Below, piece after piece: positions 31,917-41,935 of a stretch of 64,000 nt of DNA. The stretch comes from Diplocarpon mali. Taxonomy: Eukaryota; Ascomycota; Leotiomycetes; Helotiales; Drepanopezizaceae. Within the stretch, counting starts at the first letter, position 1. Every line of letters starts with the position of its first letter. The notes beneath the pieces were generated by a model. The model had not been told where the DNA came from. It ran no database searches and worked only from the letters and a program-made list of their open reading frames with translations. The translations under genes and the position numbers were made by a program. The stretch is taken from NCBI GenBank assembly GCA_024741835.1, contig JAENRP010000122.1, positions 1 to 64,000 of the forward strand, given 5' to 3'.

Positions 31917-34900
31917 GTGGCAGTCAGGACTGCGTCGGTGATGTAATATCGCTGTACATTGTCAATACTCGGCAGCAGATGGTTCGGGAAGCTCGGCTGT
32001 CGCGGCGCTCGTGCCATAATATCCCATGAGACGGAAGACTTTGGTACATCGTCTCTGCCAGGCATGTCGGACGTTTCCCCCCGGTATGTTTCGTAGTGTT
32101 TCCTCCGACCTGCGTCCACGTCCCGACCCGACTATTGTCCCTGGGACATATCCTTACTGCGTGTCTAGCTGGTGTCTGTCGGTGTCGAGGGTTCTCATCC
32201 ATCCGAGCGAATCCGGCACAGCTGCAAGGAGAGGCCGCGGCCTGGATGTTGATTCTCGAGTCGCGAATCCTGCCCTTTCCCATGCCTCTTTGCTGGTTCC
32301 TCCTCTGGGACGAGGAAAGGGATGTTGAGGAGCGAGAGATATATCTAATCGCGGGGACTGAGAATGGTTCGATATCGAGAGATAGCTCGGGGCGTGGTGA
32401 GTCCCTACCTCGGTGAGCAAGCACTAGCCAGGGGATAGCGACTCTGGCTTCGTTGCCACTTCTCAGGCACGGGGACCGTGTCGCTCTCCTGGCAAAAAGT
32501 GGTCGACGGCAGGTCTCACGGTCGCTTGTCGTGCTGACATCTCGGGCCTCGAATGATCCCCGAGCCTCGACACTGCCTGCGTGGGCATCGCAGGACTCCT
32601 CAGTCGCATCACGACTCCGCGCCGGCGCCCTGCATCACCCAGCCCTCGAGCTGAGAGACGCGGCGACATCTCTGCCCGACCGACGACGCTGGACTCTGTT
32701 CTGCGGCTCTTCATGCGCGTCTCGTGAGGGCTGGAACGCGGTAGGCAGACAACGGAGGAACGCGAGGACGCGCAGCTTTGCCAACCGGCTCCCGGCGCGA
32801 GACGAAGTTTTCCCTGCCTCCGCCGCGGTCGTGGTTAGGAAAGTCGACTGCGTCGGGTCCCGGGTCTGGAGCCGGCTCGGTGCCGGGAGAGACTACGGTG
32901 CACTGTACGGGGAGCCAGAGAGGCCACGGCTACATCTGGGCGGGGCCGAGATTCAGGCGGTGGCCTAGCGGCCGCTGAGCTCCCTCCTTACAATTCCGCT
33001 GGCGATGAATCCTCCGCTCTCCTGATAGGAACATTGTCTTCTGCATGCTTGCAATTCTTCTTCTGATGAATCCTCTACCCTCCTGATAGAGCACCGTCTT
33101 CTACATGCTTGCGATTCTTCTGTTGATGAATCCTCTACCCTCCTGATAGAGCACTGATGCTTGCAATTCCTCTGTCGATGAATCCTCTCCCCTCCTGAAA
33201 GAGCACCGCCCTCCACCTCTGATCGGCGTGTGGCCTTGGGCTCGGAGACAGTGCAGCACGCTCTGAACTCTGCAGGTCGTGCATCTCTATAGATGAGAAC
33301 ATCAGGCATGTTTGCTTGCTGTCTAGTATTGCTCGTCTTGACGAGAGTCTCTGAAACCGTCCTGCGTCAGAGCACCCTAGAGAGAGTAAATAGCGATGCG
33401 AAGATGACGGCATTCGAAGCTACATCCAAGCCTGTAACGCGCTCCAGACACGCCACCTTTGCTATCTGGCTATATACCAGGCACGGCCGCAGCCAGTGAA
33501 GGTCGTGGCAAGGTGCCAGACACCCCTTGGATTCTTCCCTCGTGAAAGCCTGCCTGCTGTCGGGTGCTGAGCTCTGACACGCAAGATAAAGACGACTCGA
33601 CTGATTCCCAGCAACGAACCATCGCCCAGTGCCCGGTGACCCCACGATACGATAGGATTCATAAGACACAACACCGTTGCGACTATTCGGTCACACAGGA
33701 GACATAACTCCCCCTATGTCAGGTCTTCCAAGGTGCAAGGCGCGCGACAACAGTCTCGCCCGGCCTCTGAAGCGTCTCGAGAAGAAAGTATCAGCCGCTC
33801 CGAGAGGCATTCCCCATACCACGCGTGGAAATTTACGCGATAAGGGGGCCAGGCAAGTCTGAAACAGCTACCTGCCGGTCGGAGTTTTACCATGAAGGGT
33901 TTGAACTTTCAGACGAAGACGTATCAGAGTAGGTGTAGCGGCCTGGTTGTATTTCTCGTTTGAACTCTACAGAGTGAGTTCGTCGCTTTTGTGAGTTTCC
34001 TTGCCGCTCGCAGCAAATCTTTCATTGGCACTTCGTGCTGCTGTTGCGAGGTTTCCTCGGATAGAAAATCTACATGCAAGATCCGTAGGATACCAAATCC
34101 TGGTCCTGCTACTAGTCCAAACACCAAGAGGCGGCTCTACACGACTCGTTGGTACAGCTCACCAGAGCAAGATCTGGTCCCTCTCTAGTGATGTTGAAGA
34201 AGACGCATACACGGGGGAGCATACGATTCTCACCCAATCATGGCCTCGGGAGAATGCTCTCAGTTTTGACATGAGCTGACGAAGACCATAAGTCTCGAGA
34301 ATCCCGACGCAGACTGGGAGGGCTTCTCTGGAATCGGCGAGCTCACGTCCGAGGAGGATGAATGCAGTGTTGAATCACACGCTGCACTGGAGCAAAACTG
34401 GGGCAGGGAATGAGGTGGGCTCCCCCAAAGCCCAGGGAACATGGTCCTGTCTTGTCGAGGAAAGAGGCGCGGTCCTGGTGGACCTCGGAGTTGCGCAGAC
34501 CGTCGAGCAATGTGGACAAACACCATGGGGCTGGGGTTGGTAGAGCGTGCGGTACCCATGGCATTGCAACGTGAGGATCCATACACTCTGCATCCAGTTA
34601 TGCGTTGCAAGGTCAACGATCCCCTCTGCTCTGTGGACAACCTCTCTGCCTGTATACGCACAGGTGTTGTCGACGACGTCATACTTGTCGGACGGCAGTC
34701 AGAGAAACAGTACTCTCAAGTATGTACAGCGCTTTCGCCGTGCTTCCTACCACAGATCCGCACAAGCTCTGCTGTCTACTCCCTCGTACCCATGGCAACT
34801 ACTCGCTTAGCAGCTCTTCGCTTAGCCCATCCCTTTTTGCTTGGGAAGAATCAGCGAAACACTGGACAGGCACGAGCAGCAACATGGACAGCATCCTAGC

Positions 34901-36016
34901 TCTGGTCGGACTCCCCCCCCCCCCCTCTCTCTCTGCCGCGAACTCGTCCGGCGAACTCCCTGCTCGGTCTTGGTCCTCGCGGCAGCACCCGCGCCTGGCT
35001 GGCGTATGCTGCCTGACCGCGCATCCGCAGTACGCCTGTTCTTTTATAAGCCTTCCATTCCTTGCCCCGCTCGAAGTCCATATTCGATGTGAACCAATCG
35101 TAGAGGAGAAGAACGAGATAGGAAGAGAAGAGGTGTCGTATATCGTGCTTGTTTTCAAAAGGCTATTCTGAATCCTAGTCCCAGGTCGATAGACAACAGT
35201 ACATCTTACATGACTTGTATGATTGTATGATGAAATGCCCACAAGTTTGCTTGTTATCTTAAACCCCCTTTCACACCATCTGTTGGACGAACTCGATACG
35301 AAGAAAAGTGACTGAAGACGGCCAAGGAAAATTCCCGACGCGATTCGGAATTTAGGCAAGGTTGGCACTGGGCTTCGAAGCTACGAGCTGAATGTCACTG
35401 TACGTATTACCGAGAGGATACCTGGGAGGTTGTTATCCTAGATGGGAAAAAGTCTAGAGCCTGGCATCCCCATTGATATCATCCCGCAACAAGCCCAGAG
35501 CCTCGTCCGCAAGCGCAATCATGATGGCTTCTCTATCACCGGCAGGAGAGTTATCGGGATTCTACGCCGGCTGGGGTGAGGGGTGGCTATTCTCGTGAAG
35601 AAGAGAACTTTGGTCGGCGGACGCATCGGCACAACGAGCGGGAGGGGAGTTCCACAGGTACCCAGCTAGATTGGTGAGAGTGGATTTGATTGCGGCATGC
35701 CAAAGACACAATTAGCCGAGCCGTTCAGGGGGGGCCTCTGGGACGCGATGAGAGACTCGCATGGCTTTCCCACTGTTGACTTGGGAGATCGCCACGACTA
35801 AACCCGTGAGATTGTCGAGGATCTGATCTACGCTTTCTCGAGCCTCAGCTAGCCACAAGCCAGAGAGATAAAACGATGCCACGTGACAGTCGCCACTGTA
35901 GACACCACTATATCTAAGCGAGCGACGCAGACCAGACGCGTCTCCCGTAGGAAGCGCGTCCAAGTCGGATGGACTGTACAGCCACCGACCGCGCCCGATC
36001 CCAAATCCGCGCAACG
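31917..36016. other. 4.1-kb intergenic region with minisatellites
   Basis: No supportable gene. It holds a 57-bp minisatellite (32985-33205), a C13(TC)n tract (34912-34934) and several short open frames without motifs. A 50-codon acidic open segment near 34267-34411 looks protein-like but has no start, splice signals or recognisable family. Confidence 0.45.
32985..33205. repeat. 57-bp minisatellite, about four units
   Basis: The unit is roughly GATGAATCCTCTACCCTCCT + GATAGAGCACCGTCTTCTAC + ATGCTTGCGATTCTTCT. The third unit lacks about 12 bp. Because 57 is a multiple of three, the minus strand stays open over the array and would encode CSIRRVEDSSEEELQACRR-like repeats; I read this as a by-product of unit length. 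Confidence 0.85.
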
Positions 36017-37654
36017 ATGGTTGCGTGCCCGATCTGCGGCAAGGGCGTCAAATCGAAAGACATCAATGCTCACATAGATTCATCCTGCGAACAGTTTCTC
36101 GACACAGTCTCCCCGCCCCCCTCTCAGCAGAACGGCACGCCGAAGCCTCCCGTCTCCGTCTCCGTCTCCACCTTTTTCCAAACACCAGCTGCCAAACGCA
36201 CCGCCTCGAGCTCTGCATCCAAAGGCCAAGGTCCTACCGGTGCGACCCCGAAAGCGCAGAGCAGCGTCACAACCACCCCCGGCCAACCCGCACGAAAGAG
36301 GTCATTCGAGGATCTTGCCGGCCATGCGAAGGAAGAGAAGGAGAGCGATATCCCAGGAGAAGAAGACGAGGAGCAACGCGCGAAGAAACCGAAGACCAGT
36401 GCTTTCCACAAGGCCGCGCCGCTGGCAGAGCGGATGCGGCCACGATCACTCGATGAGATTAGCGGGCAGGAACTCGTTGGACCACACGGCGTGCTGAGGA
36501 GTCTGATAGAGCAGGATAGAGTCCCGTCCATGGTGCTATGGGGCGGCGCCGGCACGGGCAAGACGACAATCGCCAGGTGCATCGCATCCATGGTAGGAAG
36601 CCGATTCGTCGAGATAAACAGCGCCAGCTCTGGAGTGGCGGATTGCAAGAAGATATTCGCCGAGGCGAAGGGGGAACTGGGACTGACTGGACGAAAGACA
36701 ATCATATTCTGCGACGAGATCCACCGGTTTTCCAAAACGCAGCAAGATGTGTTTCTCGGCCCGGTAGAATCGGGACAGGTTACCTTGATTGGGGCTACTA
36801 CCGAGAACCCTTCCTTCAAGGTCCAGAACGCTTTGCTGTCGCGCTGTCGGACGTTTACACTTGCCAAGCTGACCGATGATGACATATTACGGATACTGGA
36901 GAGAGCCCTAGCTACGGAAGGGCCCAATTATACAACATCGGATCTGGTGGACTCGGAACTCCTCAGATACCTCGCTGCGTTTGCAGACGGCGACGCCAGG
37001 ACGGCGCTCAATCTTCTGGAGTTGGCCATGGGACTGTCGACTCGGCCATCGATCACCAAAGAAGAGATTAAATCTTCGTTGACCAAGACCCTAGTATATG
37101 ACCGAGCGGGGGACCAACACTACGATACAATCTCGGCATTTCACAAATCAGTCAGAGGTAGTGACCCAGATGCTGCCCTTTACTACCTGGCTCGAATGCT
37201 ACAGTCAGGAGAAGATCCCTTGTACGTAGCGCGGAGAATGGTCGTCATAGCCTCCGAAGACGTCGGGCTTGCCGACAACAGCATGCTGAGTCTTGCGACC
37301 GGAGCATATACCGCAGCGGAGAAGATAGGGATGCCTGAGTGCCGGATAAACCTTGCCCATGTAACAGTGGCACTATGCTTGGCTCCAAAGAGTACAAGGG
37401 CATATCGTGGATTAAACAACGCCTACGCTGCGTTGCGAGAACCTGGTGTTGCTAGTCTCCCAGTCCCAATACACTTACGAAACGCTCCGACCAAACTGAT
37501 GAAGGAGCTTGGGTACGGAGATCAGTATAAGTACAATCCAAATTATAAAGACGGAAAGGTGGATCAGGAGTACCTCCCTGAGCAGCTCTTGGGCCGGAAT
37601 TTTCTGGAGAATCGAGATTTGGGGACAGAGATCGACCCGGGTGCTTGGCCCTGA
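36017..37654 (+). CDS. MGS1: MGS1/WRNIP1/RarA family AAA+ ATPase
   Basis: This replication-fork maintenance ATPase is nuclear and acts with PCNA and DNA polymerase delta. The single-exon product is 545 residues from the chosen start MVACPICGKGV; an upstream in-frame ATG at 35969 would add 16 residues lacking conservation. A UBZ4 ubiquitin-binding zinc finger, CPICGK...INAHIDSSC, occupies residues 4-25. After a disordered linker comes AERMRPRSLDEISGQ, then Walker A GGAGTGKTT (about residue 175), Walker B IIFCDEIHRF (about 232), the sensor-1 region LIGATTENPSF, and the MgsA C-terminal region (SVRGSDPDAALYYLARML, EDVGLADNSML, KSTRAYRGLNNAY, DQYKYNPNYKDG). All match RarA/Mgs1/WRNIP1 in order and length. 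Confidence 0.96.
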   Translation: MVACPICGKGVKSKDINAHIDSSCEQFLDTVSPPPSQQNGTPKPPVSVSVSTFFQTPAAKRTASSSASKGQGPTGATPKAQSSVTTTPGQPARKRSFEDLAGHAKEEKESDIPGEEDEEQRAKKPKTSAFHKAAPLAERMRPRSLDEISGQELVGPHGVLRSLIEQDRVPSMVLWGGAGTGKTTIARCIASMVGSRFVEINSASSGVADCKKIFAEAKGELGLTGRKTIIFCDEIHRFSKTQQDVFLGPVESGQVTLIGATTENPSFKVQNALLSRCRTFTLAKLTDDDILRILERALATEGPNYTTSDLVDSELLRYLAAFADGDARTALNLLELAMGLSTRPSITKEEIKSSLTKTLVYDRAGDQHYDTISAFHKSVRGSDPDAALYYLARMLQSGEDPLYVARRMVVIASEDVGLADNSMLSLATGAYTAAEKIGMPECRINLAHVTVALCLAPKSTRAYRGLNNAYAALREPGVASLPVPIHLRNAPTKLMKELGYGDQYKYNPNYKDGKVDQEYLPEQLLGRNFLENRDLGTEIDPGAWP

Positions 37655-37844
37655 GCATGTACATGGGAGACACAATGAAAAACAGAAGGGCGGATGTTCT
37701 AGATCTTAGCAAGGCGTTGGTGTTGCTCTGGGAGGCGGGAAGGTCGAGGCATCTGTAGGTTAGTATTCACAAAATTCTGATGACTTGCCTTCCATTACCA
37801 TGTCCTCTCTTATCCTGTCCTCCCCTCTCCCTTCTACTCTACCA
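37655..37844. other. short 3' intergenic spacer
   Basis: This spacer separates the convergent MGS1 gene and the small disrupted gene. A pyrimidine-rich tract (CCTCTC/TCCTGTCC) lies near 37800-37840. Nothing else is visible. Confidence 0.3.
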
Positions 37845-38407
37845 CTATGCTGAAGCATCACCTCCGAGACTGTCGTAGGCATTGTTATCAGCCGTACCCT
37901 GCTGCTTCGGGAACCCAGCATCAGCGCTCGCGCCCGCATTATCCCTCTGGACCTTCTGCTCTGCCAATCTCCCTGGATCATTCCTCGACCCAACCTCCGA
38001 GTAAAAACCCGCGTTCTTCGAGTCCCGGCGATCAACCCCCCCCCCTCCGTCAAGCTGGCTCCCTTTGGGCCGGTGGTGTCCTGAAACCGACTGTCCACCT
38101 ATGAAGGAGCCGTATCGACACCTGACGCTCTACCGGACGACGGCTGGGTCTGGTAGCTTGTGGCCGCTGCACCGAGCTTCTCCTCCTCCTCTGCCCAGTG
38201 CTCCTCGGCCATTCGAGCTTCAGCCTCAGAGGCTGGGTCGAGACGGGGAGCCCCTGAGGTGTTCTCGTTGGCAAATTTCGAGTTGGAGCAATTCTCCGTC
38301 TGCTGGTGTGGACTCTGCCGCAAGAGAGTCTGATGCAATGGCGCCAGCGCCTTCGCAGACCTCAAGGGGCGCTGGGGTCGGTCACCTGATGGGCGATTAG
38401 CAGACAT
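37845..38407 (-). pseudogene. disrupted small conserved-looking gene
   Basis: From an ATG at 38407 a frame reads MSANRPSGDRPQRPLRSAKA..., ANENTSGAPRLDP, EARMAEEHWAEEEEKL, TSYQTQPSSGRASGVDTAPS and then a TAG (about 38101). The same frame continues past the stop as VDSRFQDTTGPKGASLTEGG, up to a G10 run near 38036-38045. After that the protein-like sequence resumes in another frame as DSKNAGFYSEVGSRNDPGRLAEQKVQRDN and ends ADNNAYDSLGGDASA at the stop 37845-37847. The pieces look like one small fungal protein with a possible mitochondrial leader. Two lesions, a nonsense codon (TAG where TAT/TAC would encode Tyr) and a length change in poly-G, break it. Sequencing error could explain the poly-G but less easily the TAG. 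I cannot name a function. Confidence 0.55.
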
Positions 38408-39122
38408 CCACACGAATCTTATGGTTCCAATATGGATGGAGCCCATATCGTTCGAGCAAAGCATTCGTATCCTCAAAGGCAGAGCTCGTGACCAGCAGGT
38501 AAGAAGAAGGCTCCAAGGACGTCTGGAATTGGCGAACCTTCGTGCCGTCCCTTCGTGCCGTCGGCAGAATGGCGGCTAGACATTCTGACGGTTCTCCATA
38601 ACGAGAATGGATTTACTCGGATGATTATTCAGAGGCAATGATTGCCGGGTATCCACTTGCAGTTCTCGAATCTGCCCCTCAATACAAGGCAGCTCACCCC
38701 TCAAGCCGTCTTGCTCGCATGGCTAGTGTCAATAGCATCATACCAGATCAACACAATGACATCACCTCACAGAACCCTCGCCCGGCCGGGGACCTGATCA
38801 AGGAAAATGTTCGGGCTCGACTTGAGACGAGGATGACGCGAAAGGACGGATCTCACGACGGAACCGATGCGAGACGCGGTACTTGCAGAGGGAAATTTCT
38901 CACGGCCATCATTTCAGGATCAGCTTATACAGTATCAGCTCAGGATTCCGGAGGACCATGACCAGCAACTGGCGTTGTCCGATGCCAATCCCGCCAAAGG
39001 TCGCACTATCGCTGAATCGACGTGAGGCAGACACGAGGGCGACCCGAAGCCTCCTCGGGCCACCGAGCCATCAATGTCGGCGCGCGCGACAGCCCCGACG
39101 ACGACTTCGACGAGGAGGCTCT
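38408..39122. other. intergenic region
   Basis: Between two small minus-strand genes. The direct repeat CCTTCGTGCCGT occurs twice near 38537-38563. No supported gene. Confidence 0.35.
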
Positions 39123-39416
39123 TCACCCGGTCGCGTCCTTTGGCAGCCCATCCAAGCGGTCCTTGGCCTGTCTCCCAACGCTGCTCAGATCAGCACCTCC
39201 CGCCTCTCGAACCCCGCTGCCCTGGGCTGCAGGCCCTCCTGAAATCCCCGTCCCCGAAACCTCGCTGTTGGGAACCGCTTCCTGCCTCTCGCCGCTCTTG
39301 ACGCTGATCGCAGATGACCCCGAATTCCAATCAGAGGCGACGGGAGGGTCGTCGGGCAGAGGCAGCTTGGAGACGCGCTCATCGATGGCGTCTTGCTTGC
39401 TTTGTTGCCCGGGCAT
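39123..39416 (-). CDS. small hypothetical protein
   Basis: A 97-codon single-exon frame starts at an ATG in a good context (ATCACCATGCCC). The product is hydrophilic: MPGQQSKQDAIDERVSKLPL, PDDPPVASDWNSG, a Gly/Ser-rich middle, and a C-terminus VGRQAKDRLDGLPKDATG. The composition is typical of a disordered, possibly stress-related fungal protein, and the N- and C-terminal motifs look constrained, but I do not recognise a named family. A GGTGAAG donor-like sequence overlaps the stop, so a spliced extension is possible. No signal peptide or membrane segment. Confidence 0.45.
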   Translation of the reverse strand: MPGQQSKQDAIDERVSKLPLPDDPPVASDWNSGSSAISVKSGERQEAVPNSEVSGTGISGGPAAQGSGVREAGGADLSSVGRQAKDRLDGLPKDATG

Positions 39417-39900
39417 GGTGATCTGTTGAGGTCAGCGGGAGAGAATCAATGGGAGGCTTTGGGAGGAGTCGGTTACGTTGGACGATGTTTCTAATGTTGG
39501 TTGAGTAGAGTAGCGGAAGGTATGAGAGGAGTTGGGGTTTCGAGGAATGGAACGAACGGGCAAACCAACATCAATTATATGGCCAGCTGAAAGTACAACA
39601 TGGACTCCATTTCCTGGCCCACATGCACAAGCTTCCCTGCTTAACACGTAACCATTACTCGATGAGGTTCTCCAACGATGATCGGGATGACGTTGACCTC
39701 TGGACGGTTCCGAAGAGTGGGGATACGTGCAAGAGGAAAGTCAAGCGAGGGGCAGAGATGTACGAGGGAATGATGAGAAAGACCGTGGAAACAACGGTTA
39801 TGTCCTTGGTATCATTAATCATCACAAAAAAACGCCCCGGCAATTTGCCACCAATCACCTCAACTCCCATGGTGTCGCCCTCGCCCTCACGACTTCAAGT
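39417..39900. other. intergenic region
   Basis: This contains the upstream region of the small hypothetical gene and the 3' flank of gamma-tubulin. A pyrimidine-rich stretch (CCATTGATTCTCTC on the gene's strand) lies near its start. No other feature. Confidence 0.35.
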
Positions 39901-41601
39901 TTATGCAACTCTCTTATCTCCAGCTTCTCCAGTGACTGCCTTGTCCGCCGCGTCAAAGTTCAGGTAGTCGGCGTCCTCTGCTGCTTCATACTCTGCAATC
40001 AGATCTGTGACCACTTCTCGAGCTTCGTCGAATTCGTTGAGGTTATCGGAGAATGGTGCTGTCTTCTTGTATCCTTCCATAAATGCGTTCCGCTTACGCA
40101 TACCGTCGTACTGCCGCACGATGCGCTTGAATAGCTGGAAAGATGGAATTAGCAGTGCGAATGAAGGTGAATGGGGCTACAAACCGTTGCTATACTGGTG
40201 TGATTTGCCAGCATGAGACCGCTTACGCGGTGATTCATGGGAATATAGGGACTCTTCTTCGTCAAGGCCACCTGGATACTAGCTGGACCCCAAGGAATGA
40301 ACGTAGCAAGTTTGCGCTCTCTTATACGGAGAAGACTCTTGTGCACATCAGTAGGGTCGACATCGCCTTGAATGACGTTCAGAATTGAGATGTAACAGCT
40401 CTTCTTGCCTGGCACAGTTGACACCATGCGATTTTTCGGCTGGAGAAGCCGGCGCATCACGTCCAAGACAGTAGTCTTCCGTACAGTCTTGGCCTGCTCA
40501 AGGTTGTCTCCTGTAAATGGAGTATACGCTGTCATGAGAAAATGGCAACGAGGAGTCGGTATCAGGGAGGCAATAATGCTAACAAGATCGTTATGCATGT
40601 AGCCAGGGTATCGAAGGGTCGTGGTGCTAGCTGACATTACTGTCGATACCTGTAGCAAGATTAGCATCTGGCTCCAATAATGTTATTTGGTGGCTCACCA
40701 GCTGGTTCGTTTGCTGGAAAGAGGGTTCCTGAACATGTAATCGATCTGCTGCAATACGAGATAGAGCGCCATTATCGAGCACCACCACCGAGTCGGCATT
40801 CTGCGTCAATCTTCGCATAGATAGCAAACTGTTGTATGGATGGACTACTACATCGCCAGAATTCGTCGTGTCTGGGAAAACGGAATACGTTTGAATGATC
40901 TTTTTCGGGAAGCGGTCATTCAAGCGCTCGAGCAGGAACGAGCCCAGCCCAGAACCGGTACCTCCCGCTATCGAATGAAGCAGCATGAATCCCTGGGGAG
41001 GTCAACTCCAATCGTAACCCACCTATTCGGAATGCGTACCTCGAGCGAATCGCTGCCATCCGCTTCTCTGTCGATCATCTCCATAACGTCCTCGTGAACA
41101 AATTCTCCGGTTTGATACCCATCTCCCCAATTATTCGCCGCTCCTACTCCATTTTTCCCAACAAAAAAGTTCTCAGGGTTGTATATGTTCTTGTACGGGC
41201 CAGTTTGAATCCCGTTGATGACCTAGAAGCTGTCAATATACAAGCATATTTGCTAGAGGTTGGAAGGTGGGCAGTCTATTTACAACGTACTCGAGGCTCC
41301 AAGTCAATCAAAATGGCTCGCGGGATGTATCTGGTATCGTCTGACTGGTAAAAGAAAACGTCTTTGCGGTCTCCGCCTTCTGTTGCGAAGTCCTCTAGGT
41401 TTCCATCTTGACTGATTCCATGTTCCTGGCACAATTGTTGCCAGAACTGGCTGCCAACTATTAATATGATTAGGATGTCTCAAGAATAGGGACATATCTA
41501 AACTGACTGCTATTGCCGCACTGACCGGCCTGTATCGTGATGATTTCTCTGTTCGTTGTCAGTTTGAAGATGCAAAAAGAGAGCTGCTTCTACCTAGGCA
41601 T
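39901..41601 (-). CDS. gamma-tubulin
   Basis: Gamma-tubulin nucleates microtubules at the spindle pole body as part of the gamma-TuC. Seven exons give 463 residues: 41594-41601, 41508-41548, 41291-41457, 41040-41222, 40699-40992, 40185-40649 and 39901-40134. Introns are 45-68 nt. The product starts [21 protein letters not shown]. It has the nucleotide-binding glycine loop [20 protein letters not shown], gamma-specific stretches such as [20 protein letters not shown] and [17 protein letters not shown], and the C-terminal helix region [16 protein letters not shown] with an acidic tail. The first exon supplies only eight bases (MP plus part of Arg), a split common in fungal tubulin genes. It is transcribed divergently from the nucleoporin gene. 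Confidence 0.97.
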
Positions 41602-41935
41602 TATTCAACCATAGATAAGACCCTGTAGGTCAGGAGTAATTCCAAGGACGAGGATACCTAAAGTCCGAGCTCATACAAGGCAGACGTAGGGAATATTTAT
41701 TGCTGGCGCGTCTTCGAGCCCGTAGGAGGGGGACGCGTTTAAGGTTTTCGCGCTAAAACAATCGCGCTTAGCTTTGATTGTCAATACTTAACTATTGCTA
41801 GCTAGTGATCTCCAACCAGCGACAATCTTGTGAGAAATGTCCTCACGACAAAGCTCATTCGAAAAGAAAGGGAAATATTCATCTCCAGTCATAGCCTGAA
41901 CCAAAACCTTCGCCCAGCTGCCGCTCAATAGTGCA
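41602..41935. promoter_or_regulatory. bidirectional promoter with MCB and E2F/SBF-like motifs
   Basis: The 334 bp between gamma-tubulin and the NUP85-like gene contain an MluI cell-cycle box ACGCGT at 41733-41738, then TTTTCGCGCT at 41745-41754 and ATCGCGC at about 41761. These match the MBF/SBF (E2F-like) consensus. Two more CGCG-containing sites, GGCGCGTC near 41706 and the MCB itself, cluster within 60 bp. Use of the sites is inferred. Confidence 0.5.

Noticed and set aside
34267..34411. Acidic open segment ending EQNWGRE
   Set aside because: It looks somewhat protein-like but has no start, no splice sites joining it to other coding DNA, and no family I recognise.
37824..38098. Minus-strand open frame that begins at the stop of the disrupted gene
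   Set aside because: After the G10 run this frame loses protein-like composition, while another frame carries it; it is explained by the frameshift.
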